DNA of 64,000 nucleotides from Utricularia gibba (GCA_002189035.1 CM007992.1:2046001-2110000); one strand, 5' to 3'. Shown: positions 1 through 10,298, counted from the first letter of the stretch. Numbers and translations: made by a program. Notes: generated by a model not told the origin, from the letters alone.

Positions 1-286
1 GGGATGTATGCTCATTACTAAATAGGCTCATACAAACCATAAATCAAACACTTAACACACTAAAATCTAGGTCTACTCGGACTCTTGTTTTTCCCCTAAT
101 CTTTGGTCTACCTCTAATTAAGGTTGTTAAGATGGGGTTTCACTACTTCCTCCTCCTGAATCTATCCTGGTTTGTTAAGGCAGTGGCGTGATTTATGGTT
201 GATAAAGTCTAAAGAATTATTAGCATATTTCTCCCCTATTCACCCAAGGCACCCTTTAAGTGTTTAGTCACTCATGCTTAAGGTAA
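1..286. other. Unassigned stretch, possible gypsy LTR remnant
   Basis: There is no open frame. On the minus strand it contains phrases of the 'ggtagaccaa...tagacctag' kind that also occur inside the gypsy-type solo LTR at 14923-16333. It may therefore be a decayed LTR piece of that kind, but the similarity is short and this is only a guess. Confidence 0.2.
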
Positions 287-1643
287 ATGAAAATAGAAAA
301 GGAAGCATCATCTACATTGTATTCATCTCACGGTCGACTACCAAAAAGTAAACAATTATGTTCTTTTGATTCATGGAGACATTCAATTAGATTATCAGCA
401 GAAACAATGAAGACATTCATTATGGTGATTCATGGAGACATTCAAACCTCCTACAATAGGCGGAAACAATTATGTTCTTTTGATTATTTATGATTTCAAC
501 AGAAAAATGTGGATTTATCTCGAGAGGAATAAATCAGAAGTCTATGAAATCTTCAAAGGGCTTTTGGTCATAGTCGATAAAACAAATTAGATTATCACAA
601 GGCACTTGAGATACAATAGTCATTCTTAATATGGTGAGATGTCTCCTAAATAAAATTAAATGCCTTGGGAATTTTGGAGTAATGCTACTGCTACATCAAG
701 TGCATATTTTGAATCGCATCCTCTCATGAAATGCAGTGGCCAGTGGCACTGAAGGAGGCATGGAATGGAATTAAACCGTCAGCACATATGAGAGTTTTTT
801 GATTGATTTCTTACATACATAGGCCCAATGATGAATGAATGTAAGTAGAAGATAAAGCGCGAAAATTGATGTGTAAAGTGGGAAGCTATGATCAAACCTC
901 AAGACTCATCGCTTGTTTGTCAGTGGTTTCGCTTGTCATGCAATTTGGTTAAGGCATGCTCTTCATAATCTTGATGTGGAAAGTGCGAAGCCAAGAGTGA
1001 TTCATATTGATAATAAATCTACAATTACTCTTGCTCAAAATCTATAATTCTCTATGCTCATAGTAAGTATATTGGGACTCTTTTCCATTTCATTCTAGAT
1101 TGAATGAAAGATGGGAAGATTGACTTATGTTAAGAGTGAAGATCATATAGTAGATATTTTCACTAAGTCTTTGAAGATTGAGACTTTTTTTCGTTTAAGG
1201 AATTCAATTAGAGTTAGTAAACTTCTTGTTTTAGGGAGGCTATTGAAGATACAGAAGAAAGCTGCAATTGACTGGTCTAGAAGTTTAATAGTTAGATAAG
1301 AATTAGTATGGTTGAATAATACATCAATTTGAAATACTTGAAGTAGTTTGATTGTTTGAGATAAGGATTGCCTCTTATATATTATAAATAACTCTCTTCC
1401 AATCAGCGTATATGAATATAGAAAATACTTCCAAAAAGTGTGTATTTCTCCATTTAAATTTTGTTTTTTAAGATCGTAGCAGGGTGTCTTTTCCTCTATT
1501 TTAAATCCTCTTCCAATACTTCAACCTTCAGATTTTTACACATATATGACCATGTTGATGTCAAAGATAATTATTGTTTTCCCATCAACCAGGATCATTT
1601 AATCAAAAGGTTGTATACAATACATCACATGCCATGGTCTCTT
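287..1643 (+). pseudogene. Degenerate Ty1/copia pol fragment: integrase core, RNase H tail, LTR-like end
   Basis: Fragments of a copia polyprotein survive in broken frames. An integrase-core remnant lies near 375-620 (frames reading 'FQQKNVDLSREE'). It is followed directly by an RNase H remnant near 960-1250 (frames reading 'DNKSTITLAQN' and 'VKSEDHIVDIFTKSL'). The reverse transcriptase that should separate them is missing. From about 1270 the sequence looks like an LTR, with a TATA-like stretch near 1376-1390. A parallel relic with the same IN-to-RNase H jump lies at 55700-56893. Stops and frameshifts are frequent, so this is dead. It forms the left half of the block into which the intact element at 1649 inserted. 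Confidence 0.75.
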
Positions 1644-1648
1644 GGAAG

Positions 1649-1970
1649 TGTTGGAGATCAGCCTCAATCCAAAGTTTGAAGGTGATTGGAAGCACTAATC
1701 TTGTGTCATAATGTTATATTTCAGATAAAAGGTGTTGAGTTCGAGCATGGAAGTGTTGAATTCGAGTTGTTGGGCTTTTTGTGTGTTTTCAATAATTGTG
1801 GCCCACTGTTGGGTAACCTAGGTATTGGGTATATATAAACCCTACTAGGAATGCGTGTCAATTAGGGTTTTGGTCATTCTTATTGTTCATGAGTCGTTTT
1901 TCATTCAAAGTGATCTCAGAAGCATTACCTTTTTGTTACTTCCCAAGACTCTCTTTTTCTTGCATCAACA
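1649..1970 (+). repeat. 5' LTR of the near-intact copia element
   Basis: It is 322 bp, begins TGTTGGAGATC, ends TTGCATCAACA, and matches the copy at 6704-7025. A TATA box candidate (TATATATAAA) at 1830-1839 would drive the genomic transcript. The primer-binding site follows at once. Confidence 0.96.
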
Positions 1971-1984
1971 TGGTATCAGAGCAG
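1971..1984 (+). promoter_or_regulatory. Primer-binding site (initiator tRNA-Met type)
   Basis: TGGTATCAGAGCAG directly follows the 5' LTR. TGGTATCAGAGC is the standard plant copia primer-binding site, complementary to the 3' end of initiator methionine tRNA. It would prime minus-strand DNA synthesis. Confidence 0.95.
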
Positions 1985-2088
1985 TAAGGTTCTCAAACCT
2001 GTGCTCGTTTCAGTATTTTATTTACCGTTCAGCGTTTTTTACTTGGTGGATTACAAAATATCAACCCAAAGCTTTTCAAGCGGTGGCT

Positions 2089-3987
2089 ATGATGGCATCT
2101 GGTAGAGGACCTCCAATATTTGATGGTTCAGGGTATGGAAGCTGGGTCAAAAAGATGCGTAGCTACCTGCGGGTCAAAAAGATTTGGGATGTTGTTGAAA
2201 GGGAGATTCCAACGATTACAATAACAAGCAAATCCACATCAGAACAGCAAGAGGAAGCTGAATATCTTCAACAGAGAAAAGATGAAGCAATGGATGCCTT
2301 GTATCAAGCCATCTCTGAACATCTATTTGATGATATTGCAGAGTGTCAATCAGCAAAAGAAATATGGGATACTCTCAAATCCCATTATGAAGGTGATGCC
2401 AAACTGAGAGAAATATTATGCAAAAACAAGTTGGAGGACTTTGAGAGGAACAAAATGTTAGACAATGAAACCATGCAAGTCTATTATGAACGTACTGCGA
2501 AGCTTGTGAAGGAGATTCGAGGATTGGGGGAAAAACTTGAGGATCAAAAGGTGATTAGCAAGGCAATCATGAGCCTACCTGCAAGATTCGAGCCAAAGTT
2601 ATGTGCATTTGAGACAGAAAGAAAAATCCTTGACATTATTGAAGGAAAGCTCCATCAGTTATATCCTGAATATCCTGTTATACCAGAGCCAACATTTAGA
2701 GAGTTCATGATTGAGTTGCAATCTACAGAAAAGAGATTGGAGCTAAGAGATGGTTATGAAGTTGAGAAAACTTATGGTGAAGCTGCTCTCCTCACCAAAA
2801 TGCAGAATATGAATATAAACTCAGGTGCAATTAACAATGTCAAGGATGTCAAATCAACAGCCATCAAACAATCACCAACGTCAATCCCCACATCAACGAT
2901 GGGCAATCAGAAGTGCAGGCATTGTGACAAATCCAACCATAAGAGTGAAGATTGTTGGACTTTAAGCACAAATGCTTGCAAGCATTGTAACAAACAGAAT
3001 CACAGGAGTGAGTTTTGTTGGTGGAAGCCTGATGCTTTGTGCACGAAATGCAATCAAAGAGGCCATCTTGACAAGGTATGTGGAATGTCAAAACCAATAA
3101 AAGTTGAGCATAACAAGAAGGCTACTTCCAGGGAAGAGAAATCACATGCATCCTTTACCTACTTTGAAGATGAGCCAGAAATATCTTTTGAAAATCCTTT
3201 TGAGTATGAGTGTGCTCTAATGACAGTAGCCTCAGATGCTAAAGGTTGGTACTTGGACTCTGGTGCCTCCTATCATGTATGTTGTGATACAAGGTCATTT
3301 CTCAAGCTTGAAAGGATTGGGAAGGAGGTAAGCACGTGCACTGGTGAAAATATTGGCATTGTGGGCAAAGGAAGCATTTTACTCTTGCTAAAAGAAGGAA
3401 TTGTTCAAGTTGATGATGTTTATTATTCACCAAACCTCAAACAGAACCTGTTGAGCTTTGGCCAATTGAGCAGGCAAGGTTTTGACATTGAGCTGATGAA
3501 GGATGCTGGTGGTATAACCACTAAAGTTAAGGTTGCTGATCCAAAAACGAAGATTGAATTCCATGCTGTGTTGATCACCTACAACCTCTACCAAATCATG
3601 GTCAGTGATCATAAAAGTTGTATTTTCTCACTTCAGGATCAAAGCAGCCTTTGGCACAAACGTTTTGGGCACTATAGCTTCAACAATTTGAAAATATTGC
3701 AGAAGAATAAGGAAGTACTGGAATTGAAAGACATCAAGTTTGCTAATGCCATATGTGAAGTGTGCCATCAAGGTAAGCAATGTAGAAAGCCATTTTATTC
3801 CAGTGATTCAGTAGCAAAGGAGAAATTAGAGCTTGTGCATACAGATGTTTGTGGACCATTTAAGGAATGTTCATTAGGGGGAGTAGATATTTTGTTACAT
3901 TCATTGATGATTATTCACGTTATTGTTGGGTTTACTTTCTTAAAAGCAAGTCAGAAGTTCATCATATCTTTCGAAAATTCAAAGTGA
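2089..3987 (+). CDS. Copia Gag-protease and start of integrase
   Basis: This encodes the capsid/nucleocapsid and protease part of the polyprotein. I start it at the ATG at 2089 (a second ATG follows at 2092) because the reading 'MASGRGPPIFDGSGYGSW' is the usual copia Gag N-terminus; the frame upstream to 1855 is leader. Counting from 2089, a UBN2-type Gag domain covers roughly residues 10-240. Three CCHC zinc knuckles (Cx2Cx4Hx4C) lie at about 276-331. The protease active site is DSG at 390-392, and a Gag-pre-integrase zinc region starts with WHKRFGH near 522. The first catalytic Asp of integrase (codon at 3844) is here. Just after it the frame breaks at the G run 3877-3881 and reads nonsense to the stop. 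Three knuckles is more than the one or two usual in copia Gag. No other defect is visible. Confidence 0.93.
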   Translation: MMASGRGPPIFDGSGYGSWVKKMRSYLRVKKIWDVVEREIPTITITSKSTSEQQEEAEYLQQRKDEAMDALYQAISEHLFDDIAECQSAKEIWDTLKSHYEGDAKLREILCKNKLEDFERNKMLDNETMQVYYERTAKLVKEIRGLGEKLEDQKVISKAIMSLPARFEPKLCAFETERKILDIIEGKLHQLYPEYPVIPEPTFREFMIELQSTEKRLELRDGYEVEKTYGEAALLTKMQNMNINSGAINNVKDVKSTAIKQSPTSIPTSTMGNQKCRHCDKSNHKSEDCWTLSTNACKHCNKQNHRSEFCWWKPDALCTKCNQRGHLDKVCGMSKPIKVEHNKKATSREEKSHASFTYFEDEPEISFENPFEYECALMTVASDAKGWYLDSGASYHVCCDTRSFLKLERIGKEVSTCTGENIGIVGKGSILLLLKEGIVQVDDVYYSPNLKQNLLSFGQLSRQGFDIELMKDAGGITTKVKVADPKTKIEFHAVLITYNLYQIMVSDHKSCIFSLQDQSSLWHKRFGHYSFNNLKILQKNKEVLELKDIKFANAICEVCHQGKQCRKPFYSSDSVAKEKLELVHTDVCGPFKECSLGGVDILLHSLMIIHVIVGFTFLKASQKFIISFENSK

Positions 3988-6734
3988 TGATTGAGAATCA
4001 GAGTGGATGCTCTTTGAAGATGATTAGATCAGACAATGGAGGCGAATTCTACAATAATAGCATGAGAATGTTCTGTGAAAATGAGGGAATCATGCATCAA
4101 TTCACCGTACCATATTCTCCACAACAGAATGGTGTATGTGAAAGGAGAAACAGAACAATCCTTGATATGTCAAGATGTCTATTGTTTGAGAAAGATCTTC
4201 CTGTAAATTTCTGGGCTGAAGCGGTATCTACATCTGTATATCTATTGAACTTGCTTCCCTCAAGGGCGATTAGTGGAAAAACCGCGCATGAAAAATGGCA
4301 TGGTTATATTAAAAAGGTTGATCATCTCAGAATCTTTGGTAGTCTGTGTTTTACTCATGTACCAGACCAAAAACGAGGAAAACTTGATAAGAAATCTGCA
4401 TCTGATGTATTTGTTGGTTATACCAACACTACCAAGGGATATAAAGTTTATCTACCTCAACAGAAGAAATTTATCCTCAGCCACGATGTCACTTTTGATG
4501 AAGGTGCAAGGTATACTTTAATTGATGATTGCATTGCTCTGAATGATGCAGAAGCTCATAAAAGTCTTGAAAGGCATAGCACCCATGTGAAAGGAGACCT
4601 CTGGACACACATGCCTCAAAACTTCTCTTCCAGCAATTCAACAAACCAAGAAACTTCAGAACTCGTTCATGAAGATTCAAATCAAGTAAATGATCAGCAT
4701 TCAGATGAGAATTTTCCAGCTCAAGAGGAGGAGAAGGTCACAAATCAAGATGGCTCGTCCAATGAGAATTCAGAATCAAACTCTGAACCCCTATATGGAC
4801 GATCTCATCAGGCCAATGATCAACCTTCAGATGGGAATTTCGAAATCCCAGAGGAGGAGCAAGGCACGAATGTAGAAGACTCATCAACAGATGAATCTAA
4901 TGGAGAGGAACCTGATACTGATGATGAAGATTATTACCCATCTGATCGTGATTGGCAAAGGAGGAAACGCAAAAACATCAGAGATTCAATAGATAATGAA
5001 GACAGTCATGTTACTGACATCAGAAGAAGCAAAAGAAACAAGGCTCCTACAATAAGTTTCTCCAAGTTGAATGATGATGTCCAAGATGCTGTGGCTGATA
5101 TTTTGGCTGGATTATTGACAGGAGATCCAACATCATTTGAAGTGGCTGTACAAAATCCTAAATGGAGAGAGGCCATGAAGGAAGAAATGAATTCTATACT
5201 TGAAAATGAAACATGGGAATTAGTTGAGAAACCCAAGGATAGGGGTTTCAAACCTATTGGCCTCAAGTGGTTATTCAAAACCAAGATGAATGCAGATGGC
5301 TCTATCAACAAATATAAGGCTAGATTAGTAGCCAAGGGATATAGTCAGATCAAAGGAATAAATTTTCATGAGATTTTTGTACCAGTAGCAAGATTTGACA
5401 CGATTAAAGTACTTCTTGCCATCTCAGCTGCTCATGGATGGAAAGTGCATCACATGGATGTCAAGACTGCGTTCTTAAATGGTGTGTTGGAGGAGGTTGT
5501 TTTTGTTGAACAACCAAAGGGCTTCGAAGTGTCAGGTCATGAAGACAAGGTATTGAAGCTAAAGAAATCTCTCTATGGGTTGAAGCAAGCTCCTAGAGCA
5601 TGGAATGAACGCATGGATAACTTTCTCCAGGGTATTGGTTTCAGAAAAACATATAGTGATTACTCATTATATGTTAAAGGAAAAGAAGATGATCGTTTAT
5701 TTATTAGCTTATATGTGGATGATCTTATGATTACCTCAGGTAATGAAAGGAAGATTGAGGAATTCAAAGCTCTACTCAAAAATGAATTCAAGATGACTGA
5801 CCTTGGAATGATGTCCTATTATCTAGGCATGGAAATTCATCAACTTGAAGGTGTTGGAACATTCATATCTCAGAAAAAGTACTGTAATGAACTTCTTGAA
5901 AGGTTTGGGTTCAAAGATGTCAATCCTTCAAAAACGCCTTTGGATTACAAACAAGTGATTGGAGAGAACAATCAGGGAAAGAATGTGGATGCCACTACAT
6001 ATAGAAGTATGATTGGAAGCCTCATTTATCTCCAGCATACAAGGCCTGACTTGTGTTTTTGTGTAAATGTCTTATCTCGCTTCCTCAACAAACCAACAAC
6101 AACTCACATGGCAGCTGTGAAAAGAGCTTTCAGGTACATAAAATCTACTACTGATTTCGGATTGTTCTATCCCTATGAAGGTGAAAAACCAGTCTTGAAA
6201 CTTAGAGCCTACTCAGATAGTGATTATGGTATGGCTGAAGATAGCAAGAGTACATCTGGTGCACTCTTCTTCTTAAATAAGAGTCCTGTAGTCTGGTTTT
6301 CGAAGAAACAAAAAGTCGTAGCACAATCAACAGCTGAAGCAGAATACATCTCAGCAGCACATGCTTCGAACTATTGTGTTTGGTTGAGGCAGATGCTAAA
6401 CGAACTTGGATTCATACAAAAGGAAGCTACACATCTGCTTATGGATAATCGAGCTGCAATCTCCATTGCCAAAGATCCAACGAACTTCAGCAAAGCCAAG
6501 CGCATAAGAATCAGGTATCATGTCATAAGGAATTACATCAAGGAGAAGAAGATTAAAGTGCAGTATGTTGAGAGTGGGAATCAGCTTGCTGATGGGCTCA
6601 CCAAAGGTTTGAACAGAGTTCAGTTTGAGCTAGCAAGGAAGAACATGAATCTCATGACTATAGAAGACTTTCTCAAGTTGGGAGATCTCGGTCTGGGGGG
6701 GAGTGTTGGAGATCAGCCTCAATCCAAAGTTTGA
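3867..6734 (+). CDS. Copia Pol: integrase, reverse transcriptase, RNase H
   Basis: This 955-residue frame carries the rest of the polyprotein. The second and third integrase catalytic residues are D56 and E92 (DD35E spacing); the first is in the upstream frame. The integrase C-terminal region ends near residue 220. An acidic variable linker (about 225-425) contains a 42-residue tandem duplication. Reverse transcriptase (RVT_2 type) runs from about 430 to 680 with YVDD at 616-619. RNase H has D784, E824/E826 and D860 in the expected contexts. The frame reads about 10 codons into the 3' LTR before stopping. The start at 3867 is only the first ATG in this frame; in the family this is one polyprotein with the upstream frame. 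The break is either a one-base loss in a homopolymer or an assembly error. Confidence 0.94.
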   Translation: MFIRGSRYFVTFIDDYSRYCWVYFLKSKSEVHHIFRKFKVMIENQSGCSLKMIRSDNGGEFYNNSMRMFCENEGIMHQFTVPYSPQQNGVCERRNRTILDMSRCLLFEKDLPVNFWAEAVSTSVYLLNLLPSRAISGKTAHEKWHGYIKKVDHLRIFGSLCFTHVPDQKRGKLDKKSASDVFVGYTNTTKGYKVYLPQQKKFILSHDVTFDEGARYTLIDDCIALNDAEAHKSLERHSTHVKGDLWTHMPQNFSSSNSTNQETSELVHEDSNQVNDQHSDENFPAQEEEKVTNQDGSSNENSESNSEPLYGRSHQANDQPSDGNFEIPEEEQGTNVEDSSTDESNGEEPDTDDEDYYPSDRDWQRRKRKNIRDSIDNEDSHVTDIRRSKRNKAPTISFSKLNDDVQDAVADILAGLLTGDPTSFEVAVQNPKWREAMKEEMNSILENETWELVEKPKDRGFKPIGLKWLFKTKMNADGSINKYKARLVAKGYSQIKGINFHEIFVPVARFDTIKVLLAISAAHGWKVHHMDVKTAFLNGVLEEVVFVEQPKGFEVSGHEDKVLKLKKSLYGLKQAPRAWNERMDNFLQGIGFRKTYSDYSLYVKGKEDDRLFISLYVDDLMITSGNERKIEEFKALLKNEFKMTDLGMMSYYLGMEIHQLEGVGTFISQKKYCNELLERFGFKDVNPSKTPLDYKQVIGENNQGKNVDATTYRSMIGSLIYLQHTRPDLCFCVNVLSRFLNKPTTTHMAAVKRAFRYIKSTTDFGLFYPYEGEKPVLKLRAYSDSDYGMAEDSKSTSGALFFLNKSPVVWFSKKQKVVAQSTAEAEYISAAHASNYCVWLRQMLNELGFIQKEATHLLMDNRAAISIAKDPTNFSKAKRIRIRYHVIRNYIKEKKIKVQYVESGNQLADGLTKGLNRVQFELARKNMNLMTIEDFLKLGDLGLGGSVGDQPQSKV
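4689..4940 (+). repeat. In-frame 126-bp tandem duplication in the Pol linker
   Basis: Two diverged copies, period 126 bp (42 codons), start near 4689 and 4815. Both begin 'ANDQ/VNDQ' and continue into Glu-rich 'PEEEQ/QEEEK' stretches. The duplication lies between integrase and reverse transcriptase, where copia elements tolerate length change. The frame is preserved. Confidence 0.7.
6691..6703 (+). promoter_or_regulatory. Polypurine tract
   Basis: GTCTGGGGGGGAG lies immediately before the 3' LTR. This is the expected place and composition for the RNase H-resistant primer of plus-strand DNA synthesis. Confidence 0.85.
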
Positions 6735-7025
6735 AGGTGATTGGAAGCACTAATCTTGTGTCATAATGTTATATTTCAGATAAAAGGTGTTGAGTTCGAG
6801 CATGGAAGTGTTGAATTCGAGTTGTTGGGCTTTTTGTGTGTTTTCAATAATTGTGGCCCACTGTTGGGTAACCTAGGTATTGGGTATATATAAACCCTAC
6901 TAGGAATGCGTGTCAATTAGGGTTTTGGTCATTCTTATTGTTCATGAGTCGTTTTTCATTCAAAGTGATCTCAGAAGCATTACCTTTTTGTTACTTCCCA
7001 AGACTCTCTTTTTCTTGCATCAACA
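6704..7025 (+). repeat. 3' LTR of the near-intact copia element
   Basis: This 322-bp copy reads the same as 1649-1970 throughout. The Pol stop codon lies inside it, at 6732-6734. Its TATA candidate is at 6885-6894. It is followed by the GGAAG duplication. Confidence 0.96.
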
Positions 7026-7030
7026 GGAAG

Positions 7031-7659
7031 TTGTTCTTGGATTTTGTAAAAGTGAAGGCTGTTTATTCCAACTTGTTTCCATAATGTAATTTTTTTTTTC
7101 ATTGAAGTATTTTTTTCTTAAGTGAAGTTGATTGCTGATTTCTTCTATCGATAAAAGAGCATAGCGTTCTAAACATCCTCTTTGTTATCTTCTTTGTTCA
7201 TTGAGTACAAGCAATGCATTAGCAAACTACAGTTCCAGTTTGTATCATCTCTTTAGTTCTATAGCTTTCACGGTTGTTATTAGAGCAAGGTTCATGCAAC
7301 TTAATCAAGTGTTGTGTGAAAATTCGATGGTGAGAATTCTGCTATTTGGATTATTCAAATGAAAGTATATATTTATGCAATGATGTTGTGGGAGACAATA
7401 AACTTGCTGATCCAAATAGAGAAGCTATCAATGTCTCTTTAGTAAGAGTGAAGTGAGCTAAAAAACTGCAAACCATAGAAGGCTAATGGTGCTTTATTCT
7501 AGTATAGACAAATCCATTATTCTATGAATGTTAGCTTGCAAATGTTGGTAATTTGAGGGAGATGAGCATTCTATGGAAATTCATATTGCAAATTTGGAGA
7601 TGAAGTATGAGAGCATGCATATGCTACCTTGTAAAACCATCAATGCATATGTTGATCGA
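7031..7659 (+). pseudogene. Older copia relic: leader, primer-binding region and Gag N-terminus (copy 1)
   Basis: This resumes the block interrupted by the element at 1649. A run from about 7130 to 7320 looks like the end of an LTR and a diverged primer-binding site ('TTATTAGAGCAAGG'). Broken Gag frames follow (near 7570: 'IANLEMKYESMHMLPCKTINAY'), similar to Gag of the element at 20954. The whole stretch matches 58181-58670. Relative to that copy, it is interrupted at 7660 by a hAT relic and lacks the solo LTR found at 56894-58175. Confidence 0.75.
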
Positions 7660-9371
7660 AAGAGGGGGGTAAAAGAAGGGGCTAAACTACCTCTCTTTCA
7701 GAAATTAGCAGGTGCAGGGGGAGGCAACAGCAAAGGCATTATTTCAGAAATCGAATTCGTCTCTATCTTTTAACCATTGTGTATAGCCCTCAAGTTTTGT
7801 ATCTTATTTTTACCGCTTGTTTTGGTTGATATTTTTTTCAAATCTTGTGCTTTGTAAATGGAGCATATTTTTATGTTCATTTTTTATTTTTATATTCTCT
7901 TTATGTTGAAAAGTTTATGATTCTCTTTTTTATTCACTTATGTGTTTTTTCATTGAATACGTACAAATTACAATGGTTAAAAATAAGACCCTAAATTGAT
8001 AAAGTTGTTCTTTAAAATGCTCCTGCAACTTGTAAGCAATACTCACCTAGTATTAAAAAGGAGATTTTGAGTATTTATGTAAAAGATTGTCCTTATGTAA
8101 ATTATGTGCATTGTTATGTGCACCATTTGTAACTTGTCTTAGTTGCAGTCTCAAAAAATGTTCCATCATTGTTTTAATTTTTTCAAAGTTGAATTTTATT
8201 ATAAACACTATTGATGGATCATGAAAAAGACATGATGAACTTCATGATGCTCGAGTTGTTGAGTTATCTAATTTGCTAGCTATTAATAAGCTTAAGACAA
8301 GTCGAGGAGCTAACCAAATTGGTTTGTTACATCGCCCGGGAGATACTAAATGGAGCTCTCACTTGTATTCCATTCGTAGTTTTATGGAGATATTTAATTC
8401 AGTTTCTTCTATTCTTGAAAATATATGAAATGATTCATTTGGTTCTATTCGAGTAGATGGAGATACAATTTCTAATTATTTATTATCTTTTGATTTATAT
8501 TTATCTTATTTTTGATGATGAAGTGTTAGGGATCGCTGATTTGCTTTGTCAAGAATTGCATAAAAAGAAAGAAGATATTGTTAATGCTATTCATTCAATA
8601 GCAACTACAAGACAACTACTACGGAAAATGAGAGATGATGGTTGGATAGCTTTCTTTGGGAAAGTTGTTGAGTTTTGTGAAAGTCATGATATTGATGTCC
8701 TAATATGGATGAGACATATATTACACCCAATGGGTTAGGGCATTGACAAATTGAGCATTTCACTAATGAAAGATACTTCTTAGTTGAAATTTTTTTGGTT
8801 ACCACTAACACTCAATTGCATGAGTTAAGTCACAGGTTCAATGATAATGTTGTGGATATTCTCAAGCTTATGGATTCATTGATTCCAAGTAAGAAGTTTC
8901 AATCTTTTAATGTAACTATGATTTGTCAGTTAGTTGAAGCATATTACATATTTATGTCATTTCTTTGTTGAGACTGATCAACAAAGTAAGTATATCTCCA
9001 TTTATGAGCTACTTTGTTTAATTGTGACTCTTCTACTTACAACAAGCACTGCAGAACGTGCATTTTCTGTTTTGAAGATCATCAAGACAAGATTACAGAA
9101 TAAGATGAGAGACGATTTTCTTACCAACAATATGCTTATATATATTGTAGATGAACTTGCATACAAGTGTTACTATGATGATATTATGAAGAATTTTAAG
9201 AGGATGAAGAAATAGAGAAGAGATCTTTAGGTTTTATTTAATATTTGATAGTATTTTAGTATTGGAGATTAATTTAGTATCTTTTACTATATCTAAAATT
9301 TGTTTTGCTATAAATTTATTTATTGATTTTAAATTAGCACGCTCCACAAATTTGGTCACGATCCGCCACTG
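7660..9371 (+). mobile_element. Degenerate hAT transposon (MYM/TTF-type transposase) with 8-bp target duplication
   Basis: The relic is flanked by TTGATCGA (7652-7659) and TTGATCAA (9372-9379), an 8-bp duplication with one mismatch, the length typical of hAT elements. The right end reads GATCCGCCACTG, the reverse complement of a hAT-like terminus CAGTGGCGGATC; the left end is decayed. Coding remnants start near 8233 ('DARVVELSNLLAINKLKTSRGANQIG') and 8519 ('GIADLLCQELHKKKEDIVNAI'). They end with the hAT C-terminal dimerisation region at about 9020-9215 ('STAERAFSVLKIIKTRLQNKM'). Those phrases are typical of plant zinc-finger MYM-type hAT proteins. Several stops and frameshifts make it non-functional. 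The paralogous block has an uninterrupted site at about 58675-58690. Confidence 0.85.
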
Positions 9372-10298
9372 TTGATCAATTTATAATGGTAGTAACTCAA
9401 TTGTAGATGCTACTTGATAGGAAGAGTGATTTCACTTTGACAATGAAGATCATGCATACTGTGTTGCCTATTTTTGAGAAAAAAATTTCATCACTTGAGT
9501 GTAGTCCATACTCGAGAAATTGATAGCATTAAGCTATCAAACACCTCCTCAAGCACATTAATGCAGAGCTACTGTAGGAGAGCAAGTCATGGGACGAGCT
9601 TCAAGAGTGAGTATGTTGGAAAATTTGAAGTTACAAACAAGTATCAAGTACCTCTAATGACATGGTCCAAGAATGTGCACCTCACTATAACTCAACTTCA
9701 TCGGCCAAACTTTAAGGGTGAAACTATCTCAACTAAAATCATGACAAATATCAACTCTCCCACTTCCGGATATTTCATTTTTGCTGATGTATTTAAGGTT
9801 CTTTAGCTTGTAGTTGTTTTTCATGTTTTTGAAGTATTGAATCTCTGATTGAATTAGAGCATTTTGTTTTTTTTTCTGCTTATTCCAAGCATTAGAAGAG
9901 TTTTAATTCATTTTTGCAACCTTGATTTCCATTTGTCTAGTGCATTCATTCACAATTATCATACCCTTGGGTTCTTACACCAGCATGATCATAATCTTCC
10001 CAATCTCTCCCTTTTAAGAACTTCGTGCCTCTAGCCTTGAATTGGTTCTTTTCATTTAGGCCCTCAATTTCAATGATCCTATCTATATCACACTGTAATT
10101 AATAATGCTCTTTCATTCCATTCAAGGGAAATGACAAGAAGAGGTACTATTGATGCTGAGATAGACTTCTTTCATACTCCATAATAATCCTACTTTCTCA
10201 AGATAGCTTTCAATCTTAATACTTCCTTTACTACCTTTTCCAAAAAGAAGAAGGCAACCAAATGCTCTTAGCCTTAGGGAAAAAAATAATGAAAGATT
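9372..10298 (+). pseudogene. Older copia relic: Gag C-terminal remnant and LTR-like tail (copy 1)
   Basis: From 9380 the frame resumes ('FTLTMKIMHTVLP'), matching Gag of the element at 20954. From about 9545 to 10298 the sequence is non-coding and LTR-like, and matches 59462-60215 closely enough to follow by eye. The second copy carries a separate retroelement fragment at the Gag/LTR-like junction that is absent here. The 110-residue frame at 9474-9806 crosses this junction and is not a gene. Confidence 0.65.

Larger units (their letters stand above)
1644..7030 (+). mobile_element. Near-intact Ty1/copia LTR retrotransposon with target-site duplication
   Basis: The element proper is 1649-7025. 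The 5-bp target duplication GGAAG lies at 1644-1648 and 7026-7030. Both LTRs are 322 bp, start TGTTG and end AACA, and I read them as identical base for base. That means very little time has passed since insertion. The order LTR, primer-binding site, gag, protease, integrase, reverse transcriptase, RNase H, polypurine tract, LTR is that of Ty1/copia, because integrase precedes RT. The only coding defect I see is one frame break in the integrase at about 3877-3881. The flanks match the uninterrupted sequence at about 56810-56880, which serves as the empty site. Established: identical LTRs indicate recent insertion. Inferred: recent activity of this family in the genome. Confidence 0.97.

Noticed and set aside
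3867-3987. Programmed ribosomal frameshift between the two copia frames
   Set aside because: The break falls inside the integrase domain, not between Gag and Pol, and at a bare G run. Copia elements normally use one continuous frame. A one-base lesion or sequencing error is simpler.
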